DNA of 64,000 nt from positions 1 through 64,000 of the forward strand of contig JAGUWD010000002.1 of NCBI GenBank assembly GCA_020062545.1, given 5' to 3'. The notes beneath the pieces are model-generated. The model searched no databases. It saw only the letters and a program-made list of their open reading frames with translations, and was not told where the DNA came from. This DNA comes from Thermodesulfovibrionales bacterium. GTDB taxonomy: Bacteria > Nitrospirota > Thermodesulfovibrionia > Thermodesulfovibrionales > Dissulfurispiraceae. The position numbers were made by a program, and so were the translations under genes. Positions 42,571-52,641 of the stretch are shown here, in pieces; the stretch's first letter is position 1, and each line of letters opens with the position of its first letter.

Positions 42571-43118
42571 AGCAACCCTTTCTTATCGGCATTGGAGGCG
42601 CCCACAGCGGTGCAGGCAAGACAACTATAGCAGTTGCAATTTTAAAATATCTGAAAACCCATCCACCCATCTACCCATTCACCCACTCACCAAAAATCGG
42701 AGCTATAAAATACACAAAGACAGCCTTTTATTCATCCGTCATAGACGACAAAAGTATTCTCAGCCAGGAAGACAAAGACACCAAAAGACTACTTGATGCA
42801 GGAGCAGAAGAAGTTTTATGGGTTCAGTCTCCTGCAAATGAGTTGCATGAAGTCCTGCCGATGGCCATTGACAGGCTCTCCCATCTCGACGGCATAATTA
42901 TTGAGGGCAACAGCGCAATTGAGTTTTTAAAGCCGGATGTTGTAGTATTTATAGCTAATGCTTCTAAGGAGCATATTAAGCCCTCGGCCCGGAGAATACT
43001 GAAGCAAGCTGACATTGTTATTGAGAAAGGGTCATCGCATTACTCATCAAAAAGCATATATGAGTTAATAAATAATATAGGGGCCATAATCTGTAATAAA
43101 GTAATGAAACAGACTTGA
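42567..43118 (+). CDS. MobB-like P-loop GTPase
   Basis: A 183-residue protein with Walker A GGAHSGAGKTTIAVAIL, a helical region, IEGNSAIEFLKPDVVVFIA and ADIVIEKG. It resembles MobB, the accessory protein of molybdopterin-guanine-dinucleotide synthesis. The segment THPPIYPFTHS (about 31-41) is encoded by octamer repeats. The 59-residue gene downstream is a frequent companion of such genes in my recollection. Confidence 0.75.
   Translation: MKQPFLIGIGGAHSGAGKTTIAVAILKYLKTHPPIYPFTHSPKIGAIKYTKTAFYSSVIDDKSILSQEDKDTKRLLDAGAEEVLWVQSPANELHEVLPMAIDRLSHLDGIIIEGNSAIEFLKPDVVVFIANASKEHIKPSARRILKQADIVIEKGSSHYSSKSIYELINNIGAIICNKVMKQT
42658..42689. repeat. Octamer array inside the mobB-like gene
   Basis: Units CCCATCCA, CCCATCTA, CCCATTCA, CCCACTCA, in frame. 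Confidence 0.85.
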
Positions 43119-43200
43119 TACAGATAGATTTTTAATCACCAATAGATTCTAAAAGGGGGTTCTCATAAAGGGGACTGAGTCCCTCTTATGGATTATAGAG

Positions 43201-43380
43201 ATGACAGCGAAGAAAAAAGAAATCGAAAATATTTTAAAGACACGGTCTGCTGAAGGCAGGATTACATGTAGCGATGCAAGGACAATCGCTGAAGAACTTG
43301 GGGTTCCTTACAAAGAAGTCGGCAAGACTGCCAATGAGCTAAAAATAAAAATAAAAGACTGTGAGCTCGGCTGCTTCTGA
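43201..43380 (+). CDS. 59-residue conserved small protein ending CELGCF
   Basis: The sequence TAKKKEIENILKTRSAEGRI then TCSDARTIAEELGVPYKEVG has a helix-turn-helix-like character, and the C-terminal KIKIKDCELGCF has two Cys. Its stop overlaps the ccsA start (TGATG). I recall similar short proteins beside MobB-like genes in anaerobes. Function unknown; the Cys pair may bind metal. A GGGACTGAGTCCC stem lies upstream. Confidence 0.7.
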   Translation: MTAKKKEIENILKTRSAEGRITCSDARTIAEELGVPYKEVGKTANELKIKIKDCELGCF

Positions 43381-44195
43381 TGGGTACTGTACTTTTTGAA
43401 TTGGCCCTTACCTTTTATTTCGCTGCAACAATTATAAGCATCGTCGACATATTCAAAGGCGGGAAGGAATCATCCAGGCTGATGACCTTCATCACCGGAG
43501 CCGGATTCGCAATTCACTCGATAAGCATAATTTACAGGTACGCCGCCGCAGGCCAACTGCCGATAACGAGCATGCATGAGGCATCGTCCTTCTTTGCATG
43601 GTGTATTGTCCTTATATTCTTCTTTCTCGAATACAAATATAAAATCGGTATAATGGGCTCGTTCATCATGCCCATTGTCTTCATATTTATGCTTTCTTCA
43701 TCAGTCTTTCCGAGGGGAATCCGCCCGCTTACGCCGGTGCTCCAGAGCTACTGGCTACCTGTACACACATTTCTTGCATTCTTAGGGAATGCGGCATTTG
43801 CAGTGGCATGCGGCATCGGGACAATGTATCTGCTTCAGGAGCATTATCTGAAATCAAAGCATCTCGGCGATCTCTTCAAGAGACTTCCGAGCCTTCAGGT
43901 TCTTGACGAGATAAACTACAGGCTTATCACTATCGGATTCCCTCTCCTTACACTTGCCATAATTACAGGAGCACTATGGGCAGAAAGTGCATGGGGCAGC
44001 TATTGGAGATGGGATCCCAAAGAAGTCTGGTCTCTCATAACATGGTTTATCTATGCCCTTGTCCTTCACGTCAGACTCACTGCAGGCTGGAGGGGAAAGA
44101 GGGCAGCCATTCTGTCAATAATCGGATTTCTGGCGATACTTTTTACATTCTTTGGCGTTAATCTACTTTTAAAGAGTCTGCATGCATTCAAATGA
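43380..44195 (+). CDS. CcsA/HemX-like haem-handling membrane protein
   Basis: A 271-residue protein with eight predicted transmembrane helices and the tryptophan-rich WGSYWRWDPKEVWSLITW motif that handles haem in system II cytochrome c maturation. Length and position directly before hemA also match HemX, which controls HemA levels. The octaheme cytochrome shows the cell needs a maturation system. It overlaps hemA by 4 nt. Confidence 0.88.
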   Translation: MGTVLFELALTFYFAATIISIVDIFKGGKESSRLMTFITGAGFAIHSISIIYRYAAAGQLPITSMHEASSFFAWCIVLIFFFLEYKYKIGIMGSFIMPIVFIFMLSSSVFPRGIRPLTPVLQSYWLPVHTFLAFLGNAAFAVACGIGTMYLLQEHYLKSKHLGDLFKRLPSLQVLDEINYRLITIGFPLLTLAIITGALWAESAWGSYWRWDPKEVWSLITWFIYALVLHVRLTAGWRGKRAAILSIIGFLAILFTFFGVNLLLKSLHAFK

Positions 44196-45466
44196 AGATT
44201 CTCATTATAGGACTGAATCATAAGACAGCTAATGTTGAAACGAGAGAAAGGCTTGCCTTTAACGGGCCCAAGCTTGAAGAGGGAGTTTTTGGCTTAAAGA
44301 AAATACCCGAGGTAAAAGAGGTTGCAGTGTTGTCAACGTGCAACAGGGTGGAACTGTATACCTGTGTGAGCAACACTGCTTCAGCAGCAGAGAATATTAA
44401 GAACTTTCTTTCCGGATTTCATAATATAGCAAGAAGCGATTTCGAGAAATCCCTTTACATTCATACCGATACCGATGCCATAAGACATATATTAAGGGTT
44501 GGCTCAAGCCTCGATTCCATGGTTGTGGGAGAGCCACAGATCCTCGGCCAGCTTAAGGATGCATTCGACTTTGCCCTCAGCAAAAAGACAACCGGTGTTC
44601 TCCTGAACAAGTTAATGAAAAAGGCCATATCCACTGCAAAGAGGGTGAGAACAGAGACGAGGATTGCCGAGAATGCAGTCTCTATAAGCTTTGCAGCAGT
44701 GGAACTCGCAAAGAAGATATTCACAGATCTTTCTGGAAAATCATTCATGCTCTTAGGTGCAGGAGAAATGGCAGAGCTGGCAGCACGCCACCTCGTTAAT
44801 AACGGGGTTACGGATGTGAAGGTGGCAAACAGGACATACGAGCGCGGATGCGAACTGGCAAAAGAGTTTAACGGAAAAGCGGTAAAATTTGAAGAATTCT
44901 TAAATGAATTGATACACACCGATATAGTCATCTGTTCGACAGGCGCACCGACCTATGTCCTTTTAAAAGATCATATGCAAAAGGTAATGAAGGAAAGGAA
45001 GCACAAGCCGGTATTCATAATCGATATTTCTGTGCCGAGAAACATAGACCCTGAGATAAATAAAATAGAAAACGTATACCTCTATGATGTGGATGACCTT
45101 CAGGATGTTGTTGACACCAACATCCTCGAGAGGAAAAAAGAGGCTGAGAAGGCAGAAGATATAATAGATGAGGAGGTCGAGAAATTCATAAAGTGGATGT
45201 CATCCCTCGATTCGGTGCCGACCATTGTGGCTTTAAGACAGAAGGCAGAAAATATCAAAAATGAAGAACTGGAGAAATTTAAAAACAAATTTCCTGACAT
45301 TGATGCGGAAAAGATGAAGGCACTGGAATACATGGCAACAGCCATAATCAACAAGCTCATACACCCGCCCACAGTAGCGCTCAAAGAGGACACTGAAGAC
45401 AGGGATGAACTGATAGCCATGATAAAAAAATTGTATGGAATTAACGGAGATGAAAATGAAGAATAA
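44192..45466 (+). CDS. hemA: Glutamyl-tRNA reductase
   Basis: A 424-residue enzyme: catalytic Cys in STCNRVELYTC, SLDSMVVGEPQILGQ, the NADPH site LLGAGEMAELAARHL and a C-terminal dimer helix. It makes glutamate-1-semialdehyde, first committed step of C5 haem and cobalamin synthesis. hemC lies 730 bp downstream, separated by a HicBA module and an HNH fragment. Confidence 0.97.
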   Translation: MKILIIGLNHKTANVETRERLAFNGPKLEEGVFGLKKIPEVKEVAVLSTCNRVELYTCVSNTASAAENIKNFLSGFHNIARSDFEKSLYIHTDTDAIRHILRVGSSLDSMVVGEPQILGQLKDAFDFALSKKTTGVLLNKLMKKAISTAKRVRTETRIAENAVSISFAAVELAKKIFTDLSGKSFMLLGAGEMAELAARHLVNNGVTDVKVANRTYERGCELAKEFNGKAVKFEEFLNELIHTDIVICSTGAPTYVLLKDHMQKVMKERKHKPVFIIDISVPRNIDPEINKIENVYLYDVDDLQDVVDTNILERKKEAEKAEDIIDEEVEKFIKWMSSLDSVPTIVALRQKAENIKNEELEKFKNKFPDIDAEKMKALEYMATAIINKLIHPPTVALKEDTEDRDELIAMIKKLYGINGDENEE

Positions 45467-45494
45467 AGGATGCAAGAGACTTACGATATTCATT

Positions 45495-45516
45495 TATTGT
45501 AAAATCTATTGTAAAA
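45495..45516. promoter_or_regulatory. Direct repeat before hicBA
   Basis: Two copies of TATTGTAAAA at 45495-45504 and 45507-45516, 12 bp apart, about 50 bp before hicB; a possible HicB operator. Confidence 0.4.
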
Positions 45517-45567
45517 GCTCAACAAGATAACTGGTTTAAGAAACCGCTTACATGGGGGTGATATAAA

Positions 45568-45771
45568 ATGAAGCTTAAAGTAATAGTGCACACCGCAGAA
45601 GAAGGCGGCTATTGGGCTGAAGTTCCGTCTATTCCTGGATGCCTGACACAGGGAGATACATGGGATGAACTGTTGCAAAACATCTATGAGGCAATAGATG
45701 CCTGCCTGTCTGTTGATACAAAAGACATTGAATTAATGCCTGATGACAAGGTTCTCGAAATTGCCGTATGA
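45568..45771 (+). CDS. hicB: HicB-like antitoxin
   Basis: A 67-residue protein with the HicB partial RNase-H-like fold (KVIVHTAEEGGYWAEVPSIP, then GCLTQGDTWDELLQNIYEAI). No separate DNA-binding domain. It overlaps hicA by 4 nt. Confidence 0.92.
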   Translation: MKLKVIVHTAEEGGYWAEVPSIPGCLTQGDTWDELLQNIYEAIDACLSVDTKDIELMPDDKVLEIAV

Positions 45772-45974
45772 AAAGCATATCCGGCAAAGATTTATGCAGG
45801 ATTTTGGAGAAAAAAGGCTGGCAGTTGAAGAACATCCATGGAAGTCATCACGTTTATATGACAGCAGGACGGAAGGAAAGAATAAGCGTGCCTGTCCACG
45901 GAAATAAAGATTTAAAGATAGGATTATTAAAAGCTGTTATGAAAATTGCTGGCATAAATGAAGATGAATTATAG
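45768..45974 (+). CDS. hicA: HicA mRNA interferase toxin
   Basis: A 68-residue dsRBD-like toxin with the catalytic His in NIHGSHHVYM, and the ISVPVHGNKDLKIGLLKAVM tail. It cuts mRNA when HicB is lost. Confidence 0.93.
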   Translation: MKSISGKDLCRILEKKGWQLKNIHGSHHVYMTAGRKERISVPVHGNKDLKIGLLKAVMKIAGINEDEL

Positions 45975-46044
45975 ATTGTTGGATTAAGCAAAATGCCCCA
46001 TAAAGACTGTTCAAAACACACGATAATAAAAAAACAGAAAAGAT

Positions 46045-46170
46045 ATGTCTAATTTCACGATTGATCATATTAAACCACATGCTTTAGGGGGACGCTCAAC
46101 GCTATCAAATGCAGTTCTGATGTGCAGACAATGCAATTCAAAAAAAGAAAAGAAAAATTAGTAAAATGAA
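46045..46170 (+). pseudogene. HNH endonuclease C-terminal fragment
   Basis: A 41-codon frame with IDHIKPHALGGRSTLSNAVL then MCRQCNSKK, the D-H...N...CxxC core of an HNH nuclease. A stop codon lies 6 codons before its ATG and the usual N-terminal half is missing. It sits between hicA and hemC, so it may be what is left of the element that brought the toxin module. Confidence 0.65.
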
Positions 46171-46197
46171 ATTTGTTTATCGGAGGCATTAACCTTT

Positions 46198-47142
46198 ATG
46201 AGGAATAGAATCATAATCGGCACACGGGGCAGCAAGCTCGCGCTATGGCAGGCTGAATGGATAAAGTCGGAGCTTCAGAGATTGAACCCCGACCTTGAGA
46301 TTGAACTCAATAAAATAAAAACAACAGGGGATAAGATTTTGGATGTCCCACTTGCAAAAGTAGGCGGCAAAGGGCTTTTTGTAAAAGAAATAGAAGAAGC
46401 ACTCTTAAAGGGTGAGGCTGACATTGCTGTTCACAGTATGAAGGATGTGCCAACAGATTTTCCTGAAGGATTACATCTCGCAGTAATAACAAAAAGAGAA
46501 GACCCCAGGGATGCATTCCTATCACGAATTTCAAATTTCAAATTTCAAATTTCAAATTTTAGAGCCCTGCCTCAGGGTGCAACTATCGGCACAAGCAGTC
46601 TCAGGCGTTCATGTCAGTTGCTCAGTATAAGGCCTGATTTAAAGATCGAGCAATTGAGAGGAAACCTCGATACAAGACTGAGAAAACTGGATGAAGGACA
46701 GTTTGACGCGATAATCCTCGCTGCTGCTGGTGTTAAAAGGCTCGGATGGGCAGAGAGGATTACAGAAGTCCTTCCTCCTGAGATAAGCCTTCCTGCCATA
46801 GGTCAAGGAGCAGTTGGAATTGAATGTAGGATTAATGACGGATTCATAAACAATCTTATTTCACAACTGAATCACTATGAAACCTCGGTATGCGTAAAGG
46901 CAGAAAGGGCATTTCTGAAAAAGCTCGAAGGCGGATGTCAGGTTCCAATCGCAGCACATGCAAGATTGATCGATGGCAGAGTTGTAATGGACGGGCTTGT
47001 AGGAAGCGTTTCAGGAGACAGGATTGTAAAAGGCCGGATAGAAGGCACACCGAATGATGCAGAAAACCTCGGAATCAGGCTGGCAGAAGACCTCCTTTCA
47101 AGAGGTGCAAAAGAGATACTGGACGAGGTCTACGGCAGGTGA
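46198..47142 (+). CDS. hemC: Porphobilinogen deaminase
   Basis: A 314-residue enzyme with [44 protein letters not shown] and the dipyrromethane cofactor Cys in [11 protein letters not shown]. It makes hydroxymethylbilane. Residues about 110-121 ([12 protein letters not shown]) come from an in-frame heptamer array in the loop after RDAFLS. Its stop overlaps the next gene's GTG. Confidence 0.97.
   Translation: MRNRIIIGTRGSKLALWQAEWIKSELQRLNPDLEIELNKIKTTGDKILDVPLAKVGGKGLFVKEIEEALLKGEADIAVHSMKDVPTDFPEGLHLAVITKREDPRDAFLSRISNFKFQISNFRALPQGATIGTSSLRRSCQLLSIRPDLKIEQLRGNLDTRLRKLDEGQFDAIILAAAGVKRLGWAERITEVLPPEISLPAIGQGAVGIECRINDGFINNLISQLNHYETSVCVKAERAFLKKLEGGCQVPIAAHARLIDGRVVMDGLVGSVSGDRIVKGRIEGTPNDAENLGIRLAEDLLSRGAKEILDEVYGR
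46527..46561. repeat. Heptamer array inside hemC
   Basis: Four perfect AATTTCA units and one AATTTTA, in frame. Confidence 0.95.
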
Positions 47143-48668
47143 AAAAAGGCAAGGTATATCTTATCGGCGCCGGGCCCGGCGATATAGGACTATTGACAGT
47201 CAAAGGCATGAAATGCCTTCAGAAGGCTGAGGCCGTCGTATATGATTTCCATCTCAATGCCCAGATATTGAATTACATAAACCACGATGCGGAATTCATA
47301 TATGCAGGCAAAAGGGGCGGACACCATGCAATGACGCAGGATGAGATAAATCAGGCGCTTGTGGACAAGGCAAAGGAAGGCAAAATCGTATGCAGATTAA
47401 AGGGCGGCGATCCCTTTGTCTTCGGCAGGGGCGGAGAAGAAGCAGAGGTTCTTGTAAATGAAGGAATAGAGTTTGAGGTAATACCCGGTGTCAGTTCTTC
47501 CATTGCTGCACCTGCATATGCAGGCATTCCATTGACCCACAGGAAATATTCTTCATCCTTTTCAGTTATTACAGGCAATGAAGACATAACAAAACCCGAA
47601 AGTTCCATAGACTGGTCGAAGTTTGCAAATGGCTTTGATACCCTTGTTTTTTTAATGGGTGTTAAAAATATCGGTGCTATAACATCAAAACTTATAGAGC
47701 ATGGCAAGTCTCCTGATACTCCTGTAGCAGTTGTGAGATGGGGCACAAGGCCTGACCAGAAAACAGTGGTCAGCACCCTGAAAGACATAGCAGGGCTTGT
47801 CAAGGAAGAGAATATCAAGCCCCCTGCTGTGATGGTTGTGGGAAATGTGGTCAAATTGAGGGATACATTGAAATGGTATGAAAACAAGCCCCTGTTTGGC
47901 CAGAGGATTTTGATCACAAGGGAATATACAAAGGATTATGAGCCCCTTGAAGATTTAGGGGCAGAGATATTCGAGTTTCCAACCATAGAGATAGCGCCGC
48001 CTGAAAGCTACAAAGAACTGGACGAATCAATAGATAAGGTAGAAACTTACAACTGGATTATATTCACAAGCGCAAATGGATTTAAATATTTCATGCAGAG
48101 GCTCCTTGATAAGAATAAGGACATCAGGGATTTGAAAGGAATTAAAATATGCGCCATAGGCACAAAGACTGCTGAGGCAATCAGAAATTATGGAATCAAG
48201 GTAGACCTTATTCCAGAAGAATTCAATGCAGAAGGTTTGATAAAAGCCTTCAGCACTCAGCCTTCAGCCCCCAGCCTTAAAGGATTGAAAATCTTACTTC
48301 CTCGTGCTGAGGTTGCAAGGGAAGTATTTCCGCAGAAGGTGAGAGAGTTTGGCGGAGAAATAGACACGCCTGCTGCATATCGTGCAATAAAACCTGAAAA
48401 ACACGGAAAAAGGCTGAAGAGATTTCTAAAAGAGGGAAGGATCTCTGTGGCAACATTTACGAGCGCTGCCACTTTTAATAATTTCGTGGATATAATAGGC
48501 GATGATGCAATAGAGATTTTAAAAGATGTAACCATAGCCGTCATAGGCCCTGTGACTGCAAAGGCCATAGAAAAAGCAGGATTAAAGGTCTCCATTATGC
48601 CAAAAGAAGCCACCATAAAGGCAATGGTGGATGAGATAATCCAGTGGGCTACAAAGTCCTCCTCCTGA
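47139..48668 (+). CDS. cobA-hemD: Uroporphyrinogen-III C-methyltransferase / synthase fusion
   Basis: A 509-residue fusion. Residues 1-245 are SUMT ([56 protein letters not shown]) and 255-505 are HemD ([20 protein letters not shown]). One chain thus closes the ring and then makes precorrin-2, the branch toward sirohaem and cobalamin. An in-frame heptamer array encodes the [10 protein letters not shown] loop of HemD. It converges on cobN, overlapping its end by 20 bp. Confidence 0.95.
   Translation: MKKGKVYLIGAGPGDIGLLTVKGMKCLQKAEAVVYDFHLNAQILNYINHDAEFIYAGKRGGHHAMTQDEINQALVDKAKEGKIVCRLKGGDPFVFGRGGEEAEVLVNEGIEFEVIPGVSSSIAAPAYAGIPLTHRKYSSSFSVITGNEDITKPESSIDWSKFANGFDTLVFLMGVKNIGAITSKLIEHGKSPDTPVAVVRWGTRPDQKTVVSTLKDIAGLVKEENIKPPAVMVVGNVVKLRDTLKWYENKPLFGQRILITREYTKDYEPLEDLGAEIFEFPTIEIAPPESYKELDESIDKVETYNWIIFTSANGFKYFMQRLLDKNKDIRDLKGIKICAIGTKTAEAIRNYGIKVDLIPEEFNAEGLIKAFSTQPSAPSLKGLKILLPRAEVAREVFPQKVREFGGEIDTPAAYRAIKPEKHGKRLKRFLKEGRISVATFTSAATFNNFVDIIGDDAIEILKDVTIAVIGPVTAKAIEKAGLKVSIMPKEATIKAMVDEIIQWATKSSS
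48244..48278. repeat. Heptamer array inside hemD
   Basis: Units AAGCCTT, CAGCACT, CAGCCTT, CAGCCCC, CAGCCTT, in frame. Confidence 0.9.
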
Positions 48669-51600
48669 ATCCCCACGCAATAAGCCCGATGAATACTAAA
48701 AAACCTATAATGAATAAATAAGGTATCGGCGCGGATGATGCGCCACCCGATGCAGCACTAACATCCTGCATCTCATAGCCCTCTATTTTTTTACCGATTC
48801 CATCAGGAGCCATTCTTTGATTATCAGTTACTTTCTTTGCAATATCTGACTTCTGTCCTCTGTCCTCTGGCTTCTGAATTTTATCCAGCGCCTTCATAAA
48901 TCCCTGCACCTGCCCCTTCAATCCCGGCACGGACATCAATGTTGAGGCGGTAAATTTTGTAAGCATTGGATTATTACATGTGTGGTCGCAGCATGCAAGG
49001 CCGACCTCTTTTACACTCTCTGCGTATTCCTTTGCAAGGGTCTCAACAACCTTTTTATCAGGTTTCCAGTAATCCTTTCTTACGGTCTCAAGCATCCTCG
49101 CCACAATGGATTGATAAGCCCACATATTCTTTGACTGCCTGAACATCTCCTTTATATTTAATCCGTTCCTGTCCAGAACATATGTCTCGTACATCTCATT
49201 CCACTTTGCTGTATCAACAGCCTCTGGCACTGTTACCTGCCATCCCCATAGATGCTCCACCGTCTTATCAATAAACCTAGCACCTGCATAACCTTCCCTT
49301 ATCATGGTCTTTATCCATTCAGGATTGAGATAGCGTGCACGCATCTCACGACCCATGAATTTCTCAAGGGTCTCCTGCTTCGGCATCTTTGGATTTGACA
49401 TGTTCGTAACATATACCTCTGGCGTCTTCCCGTCAACCGCACGTATTGCCATTGCAGTGCCTCCGAGATACTGAAAGAAGTCGTCATTGTCCAGTGTCGC
49501 ATAGACATTACCTGAACGGCTGTGAACAGCTATCTTTGAACCCGAAAGCGCATTCTTAAAGAGAATCAGACTTATATCTTCCTGACTGCTGACTGCTGAT
49601 TGCTGATTGCTGACTTTGTCTCCCCAGAACCCCTGTCCATACATATAACTCATCCTCATGAAGAAGACATCAGCAACCTGCTTTTCATTATCCCAAGTAT
49701 TTGACATTGGTATCACCTTATCAAGATTTGTCCCGTAAGCGCCTGAAGGCACGGTAAATAAACGAACAGATGCGAGCTGGGCTGCCTTATCCTCTGAGAT
49801 TCCTTTTTCCATGAGCATCTTCTTTGTCTTTAAAATATTCGCCCTTAAAATATTGTCTTCCTCACCCTGTTCCTTTGCTAAGCTCACAGCATTATCAAGC
49901 AATGCCATGAGGTTGGAGAATAGATCTCTGTAAAGTCCTGATGGGACAATGGTTACATCAATGCGGGGTCTTCCGAGTTCAGAGCGTGAAATTGCCTCAA
50001 CGCCTGTTACCCTTCCCCTTTCATCCCTTTTCGGCTTTATACCCATAAGATACATTATCTGGGACTCCATCACGCCCTCATGCCTTATGGTCTCAACACC
50101 CCAGAGATTAAATGTGAGTTTGTCTGGATATATGCCGTGTCTTTGCTTATAGCCTTCTATTAATTCCTCTGCCAGCCTCACACCCATTTCATATGTGGAT
50201 TTTGATGGTATCCTCGTAGGATCAAAGGAATAGAAGTTTTTGCCAGTAGGAAGGGAATCCGGATTTCTGATTGGGTCATTGCCCTGACCAGCAGGGATGT
50301 ATCTACCGTTAAGGGCTGCAATGAATGAGTCAAGCTCCCTTTTGCCAGACTGTATTATCCTCTGTTCATAATCAACAAGCCTCTTTGCCCTCTCTTCATC
50401 AGACAACCCTTTTTCAATAGAAAGAATCGCCTCTGCTGTGCTTTTTCTGTACTTTTCATCAGGCGTCTTGCCAAAGGTGTGAAGCCCGAATGGTGTCTGC
50501 TTTTCTGAAATCTCTTTTATATAATGCTCAAGCTCTTCTATCTCGTCATCTGTTTTTACTTCCTTTAACTTCAAGTCAGTGAGCATCCCTGTCTTCTTTG
50601 CAAGGGCATTAATCTCTGTGATTTTGGATTCAGCAAGTGAAGGGCTTTTCTCTTTAGCCGCATTGTAGTCGTTAATAAGCGCAGCAAGCTCTTTTAATTC
50701 CTTATTCATTCCTGCCTTATCAAATGGCGGCGTCATGTGGTCGATGATTACTGCCATGCCGCGCCTCTTTGCCTGAAGCCCTTCTCCAACATCATCAACA
50801 ATATATGGATAAATATTCGGCAGGTCCTGTATCAGCGCCTCCGGCGGGTCTTCATTTGTAAAGCCTATCTCTTTACCTGAAAGCCATTCATGTGTTCCGT
50901 GCGTTCCGATATGCGCTATAGCATCTGCCTGAAATTCCTTTTTGAGCCATAGATAAAAGGCTATATATTGATGATGCGGTGCAAGGGTAACATCGTGATA
51001 AAGCTTCTTAACATCCTGTTCCCATCCTCTTGAAGGCTGCGGGGTAAAAAGGATATTGCCATATCTTATGGCAGGAATGACAATATACTTTGTTCCACTT
51101 GCGCCAGTCCACGACATTACTTTATTTTCTTCAGGGCTGCCCCAATCTTTGATGACAGATTTTTTAAGTCCCTCTGGCAGTTCTTCAAACCACCTCCTGT
51201 ATGTCTCAACAGGGATTAAAACTGCCCTGCCTGTCTTTGCAAGTCTGTCAATCTCACCTGCCGCCCAGTTGCCGATGTTCCTTGCATAGTTATGAATGTC
51301 ATTAAAAAACTGTTCTTTTGTAAGTTCTTCACCTTTAAGCCTGTAGCCTTCTGCTTTCAGTCTCTGATAAATCTCCCACAGACTTTCGGGAAGTACATTT
51401 AGGTAAGATGCCCCTATATTCTGTTTACCCGGCGGATAGTTGTAATAAATGATTGCAACCTTCTTATCTTTGTTTTGCTTATCCTGAAGGTTTATCCATG
51501 CCTTTATTCTCCTTGTAAGCTTCTCTATCCTTTCCGGGATTGGTCTTTCTTCTATATATTCAATGCTCGTCTTTTTATCAATCATCTTTTCCTTCGATGC

Positions 51601-52641
51601 AATGATTGTTGGCTGGATAATCCCCGCCATCTCAGGAATAGCTACCTGCCATGACCTCTCAAAGATATCAAGACCAACAGGCGATTGTTCCCACTCCTCT
51701 TTTGATTGGCTATAAAGCGTGATTGCATCAATAATGGGCACATTAAGCTTACTTAAGAGAGGTATGGCTATTTGAGAATTTAGCCCTATCTTTAAAGACA
51801 AGCCTACAACTGCTCTTACTCGTGCATTACCTTTTTCATCAAAGAAAAATCTCTCAACTGCTGACTCTGAAGGATAGCCATAGACAGATAGAACACCAAA
51901 GCCTTCTCTTTCAATACTTTCAATAACAGCATCAATATGTTTCATCTGACCTGCTTCATAGCTATTTTTATAAAATGTCAGACCGATTAATGGTTTTTTT
52001 AAAACGTCATCACCTTTTGCTTTAATATAATCCTCAAAAGTCTCATAAAGCGCCTTTGTTTTGTGGTCATATATCGCAAACTCAGATATTTTTATTGCTT
52101 CGCCAACATCTAATTCAAAACCAAAGTCCCTTTTTAAACAGTAAAAGAACATATTTTTAAAGTTTTCTATACCGCCATGTCTATAGTATTCGTCAATCTT
52201 TTTATCATGGATAACTCCCATTGCCTTTATTTCATCATTGTATGAACCGCTTGCAGCTACTGCATATACTTTAGCCCCTTTTGATATGGCTTCTTTAATC
52301 TCGTCTTTTACTTCCTGCACTATCTGTCTGCCCATGATATTGACAATTATAAGCCTTGAGTCTTTGATGTGGTTTAAATCACTACTCTTAAGCCCTTTAA
52401 GGGGATATGCCTTGATGTTTATATTCAGTTGTTGTGTGTTTATCGCTTTTATAGCCTCTACAGCAGTTTTTGTATGTATATCTCCAAGCAGAAGACTGAT
52501 TTTAAAAGGCTCTGCATGGGCAGTTGCAGTCATAACAAGCTCAGCAGTGCAGCAGAACAACAGCGCAACAACAAATATGAAAAACCTTAGAACTGCCGCA
52601 CTGTCGCACTGTCGCTCTACCGCTCTATTATTCCGGTACAT
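48649..52641 (-). CDS. Exported, membrane-anchored CobN/HmuS-like chelatase
   Basis: A 1330-residue CobN-family protein with a signal peptide (about 20-44, ending TATAHA) and a C-terminal helix ([21 protein letters not shown]). The body thus lies outside the inner membrane, unlike the cytoplasmic CobN of aerobic B12 synthesis. CobN motifs are present (AHIGTHGTHEWLSGKEIGF, NLWGVETIRHEG, VGLACCDHTCNNP). No cobS or cobT is nearby. Co-localised HmuS-type CobN proteins take part in haem use and are candidates for metal removal. It is last in a chain with DUF2149, ExbB and DUF2162. Three repeat arrays lie inside. Confidence 0.88.
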   Translation of the reverse strand: MYRNNRAVERQCDSAAVLRFFIFVVALLFCCTAELVMTATAHAEPFKISLLLGDIHTKTAVEAIKAINTQQLNINIKAYPLKGLKSSDLNHIKDSRLIIVNIMGRQIVQEVKDEIKEAISKGAKVYAVAASGSYNDEIKAMGVIHDKKIDEYYRHGGIENFKNMFFYCLKRDFGFELDVGEAIKISEFAIYDHKTKALYETFEDYIKAKGDDVLKKPLIGLTFYKNSYEAGQMKHIDAVIESIEREGFGVLSVYGYPSESAVERFFFDEKGNARVRAVVGLSLKIGLNSQIAIPLLSKLNVPIIDAITLYSQSKEEWEQSPVGLDIFERSWQVAIPEMAGIIQPTIIASKEKMIDKKTSIEYIEERPIPERIEKLTRRIKAWINLQDKQNKDKKVAIIYYNYPPGKQNIGASYLNVLPESLWEIYQRLKAEGYRLKGEELTKEQFFNDIHNYARNIGNWAAGEIDRLAKTGRAVLIPVETYRRWFEELPEGLKKSVIKDWGSPEENKVMSWTGASGTKYIVIPAIRYGNILFTPQPSRGWEQDVKKLYHDVTLAPHHQYIAFYLWLKKEFQADAIAHIGTHGTHEWLSGKEIGFTNEDPPEALIQDLPNIYPYIVDDVGEGLQAKRRGMAVIIDHMTPPFDKAGMNKELKELAALINDYNAAKEKSPSLAESKITEINALAKKTGMLTDLKLKEVKTDDEIEELEHYIKEISEKQTPFGLHTFGKTPDEKYRKSTAEAILSIEKGLSDEERAKRLVDYEQRIIQSGKRELDSFIAALNGRYIPAGQGNDPIRNPDSLPTGKNFYSFDPTRIPSKSTYEMGVRLAEELIEGYKQRHGIYPDKLTFNLWGVETIRHEGVMESQIMYLMGIKPKRDERGRVTGVEAISRSELGRPRIDVTIVPSGLYRDLFSNLMALLDNAVSLAKEQGEEDNILRANILKTKKMLMEKGISEDKAAQLASVRLFTVPSGAYGTNLDKVIPMSNTWDNEKQVADVFFMRMSYMYGQGFWGDKVSNQQSAVSSQEDISLILFKNALSGSKIAVHSRSGNVYATLDNDDFFQYLGGTAMAIRAVDGKTPEVYVTNMSNPKMPKQETLEKFMGREMRARYLNPEWIKTMIREGYAGARFIDKTVEHLWGWQVTVPEAVDTAKWNEMYETYVLDRNGLNIKEMFRQSKNMWAYQSIVARMLETVRKDYWKPDKKVVETLAKEYAESVKEVGLACCDHTCNNPMLTKFTASTLMSVPGLKGQVQGFMKALDKIQKPEDRGQKSDIAKKVTDNQRMAPDGIGKKIEGYEMQDVSAASGGASSAPIPYLFIIGFLVFIGLIAWGFRRRTL
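48843..48877. repeat. Heptamer array near the cobN 3' end
   Basis: Units TATCTGA, CTTCTGT, CCTCTGT, CCTCTGG, CTTCTGA, in frame (IQKPEDRGQKSDI). Confidence 0.85.
49579..49613. repeat. Heptamer array inside cobN
   Basis: Units TTCCTGA, CTGCTGA twice, TTGCTGA twice, in frame (SNQQSAVSSQED). Confidence 0.9.
52543..52628. repeat. Two octamer arrays over the cobN start and signal peptide
   Basis: 52543-52574: AGCAGTGC, AGCAGAAC, AACAGCGC, AACAACAA (residues 23-33, FVVALLFCCTA). 52597-52628: CGCACTGT twice, CGCTCTAC, CGCTCTAT (residues 5-15). Confidence 0.85.
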
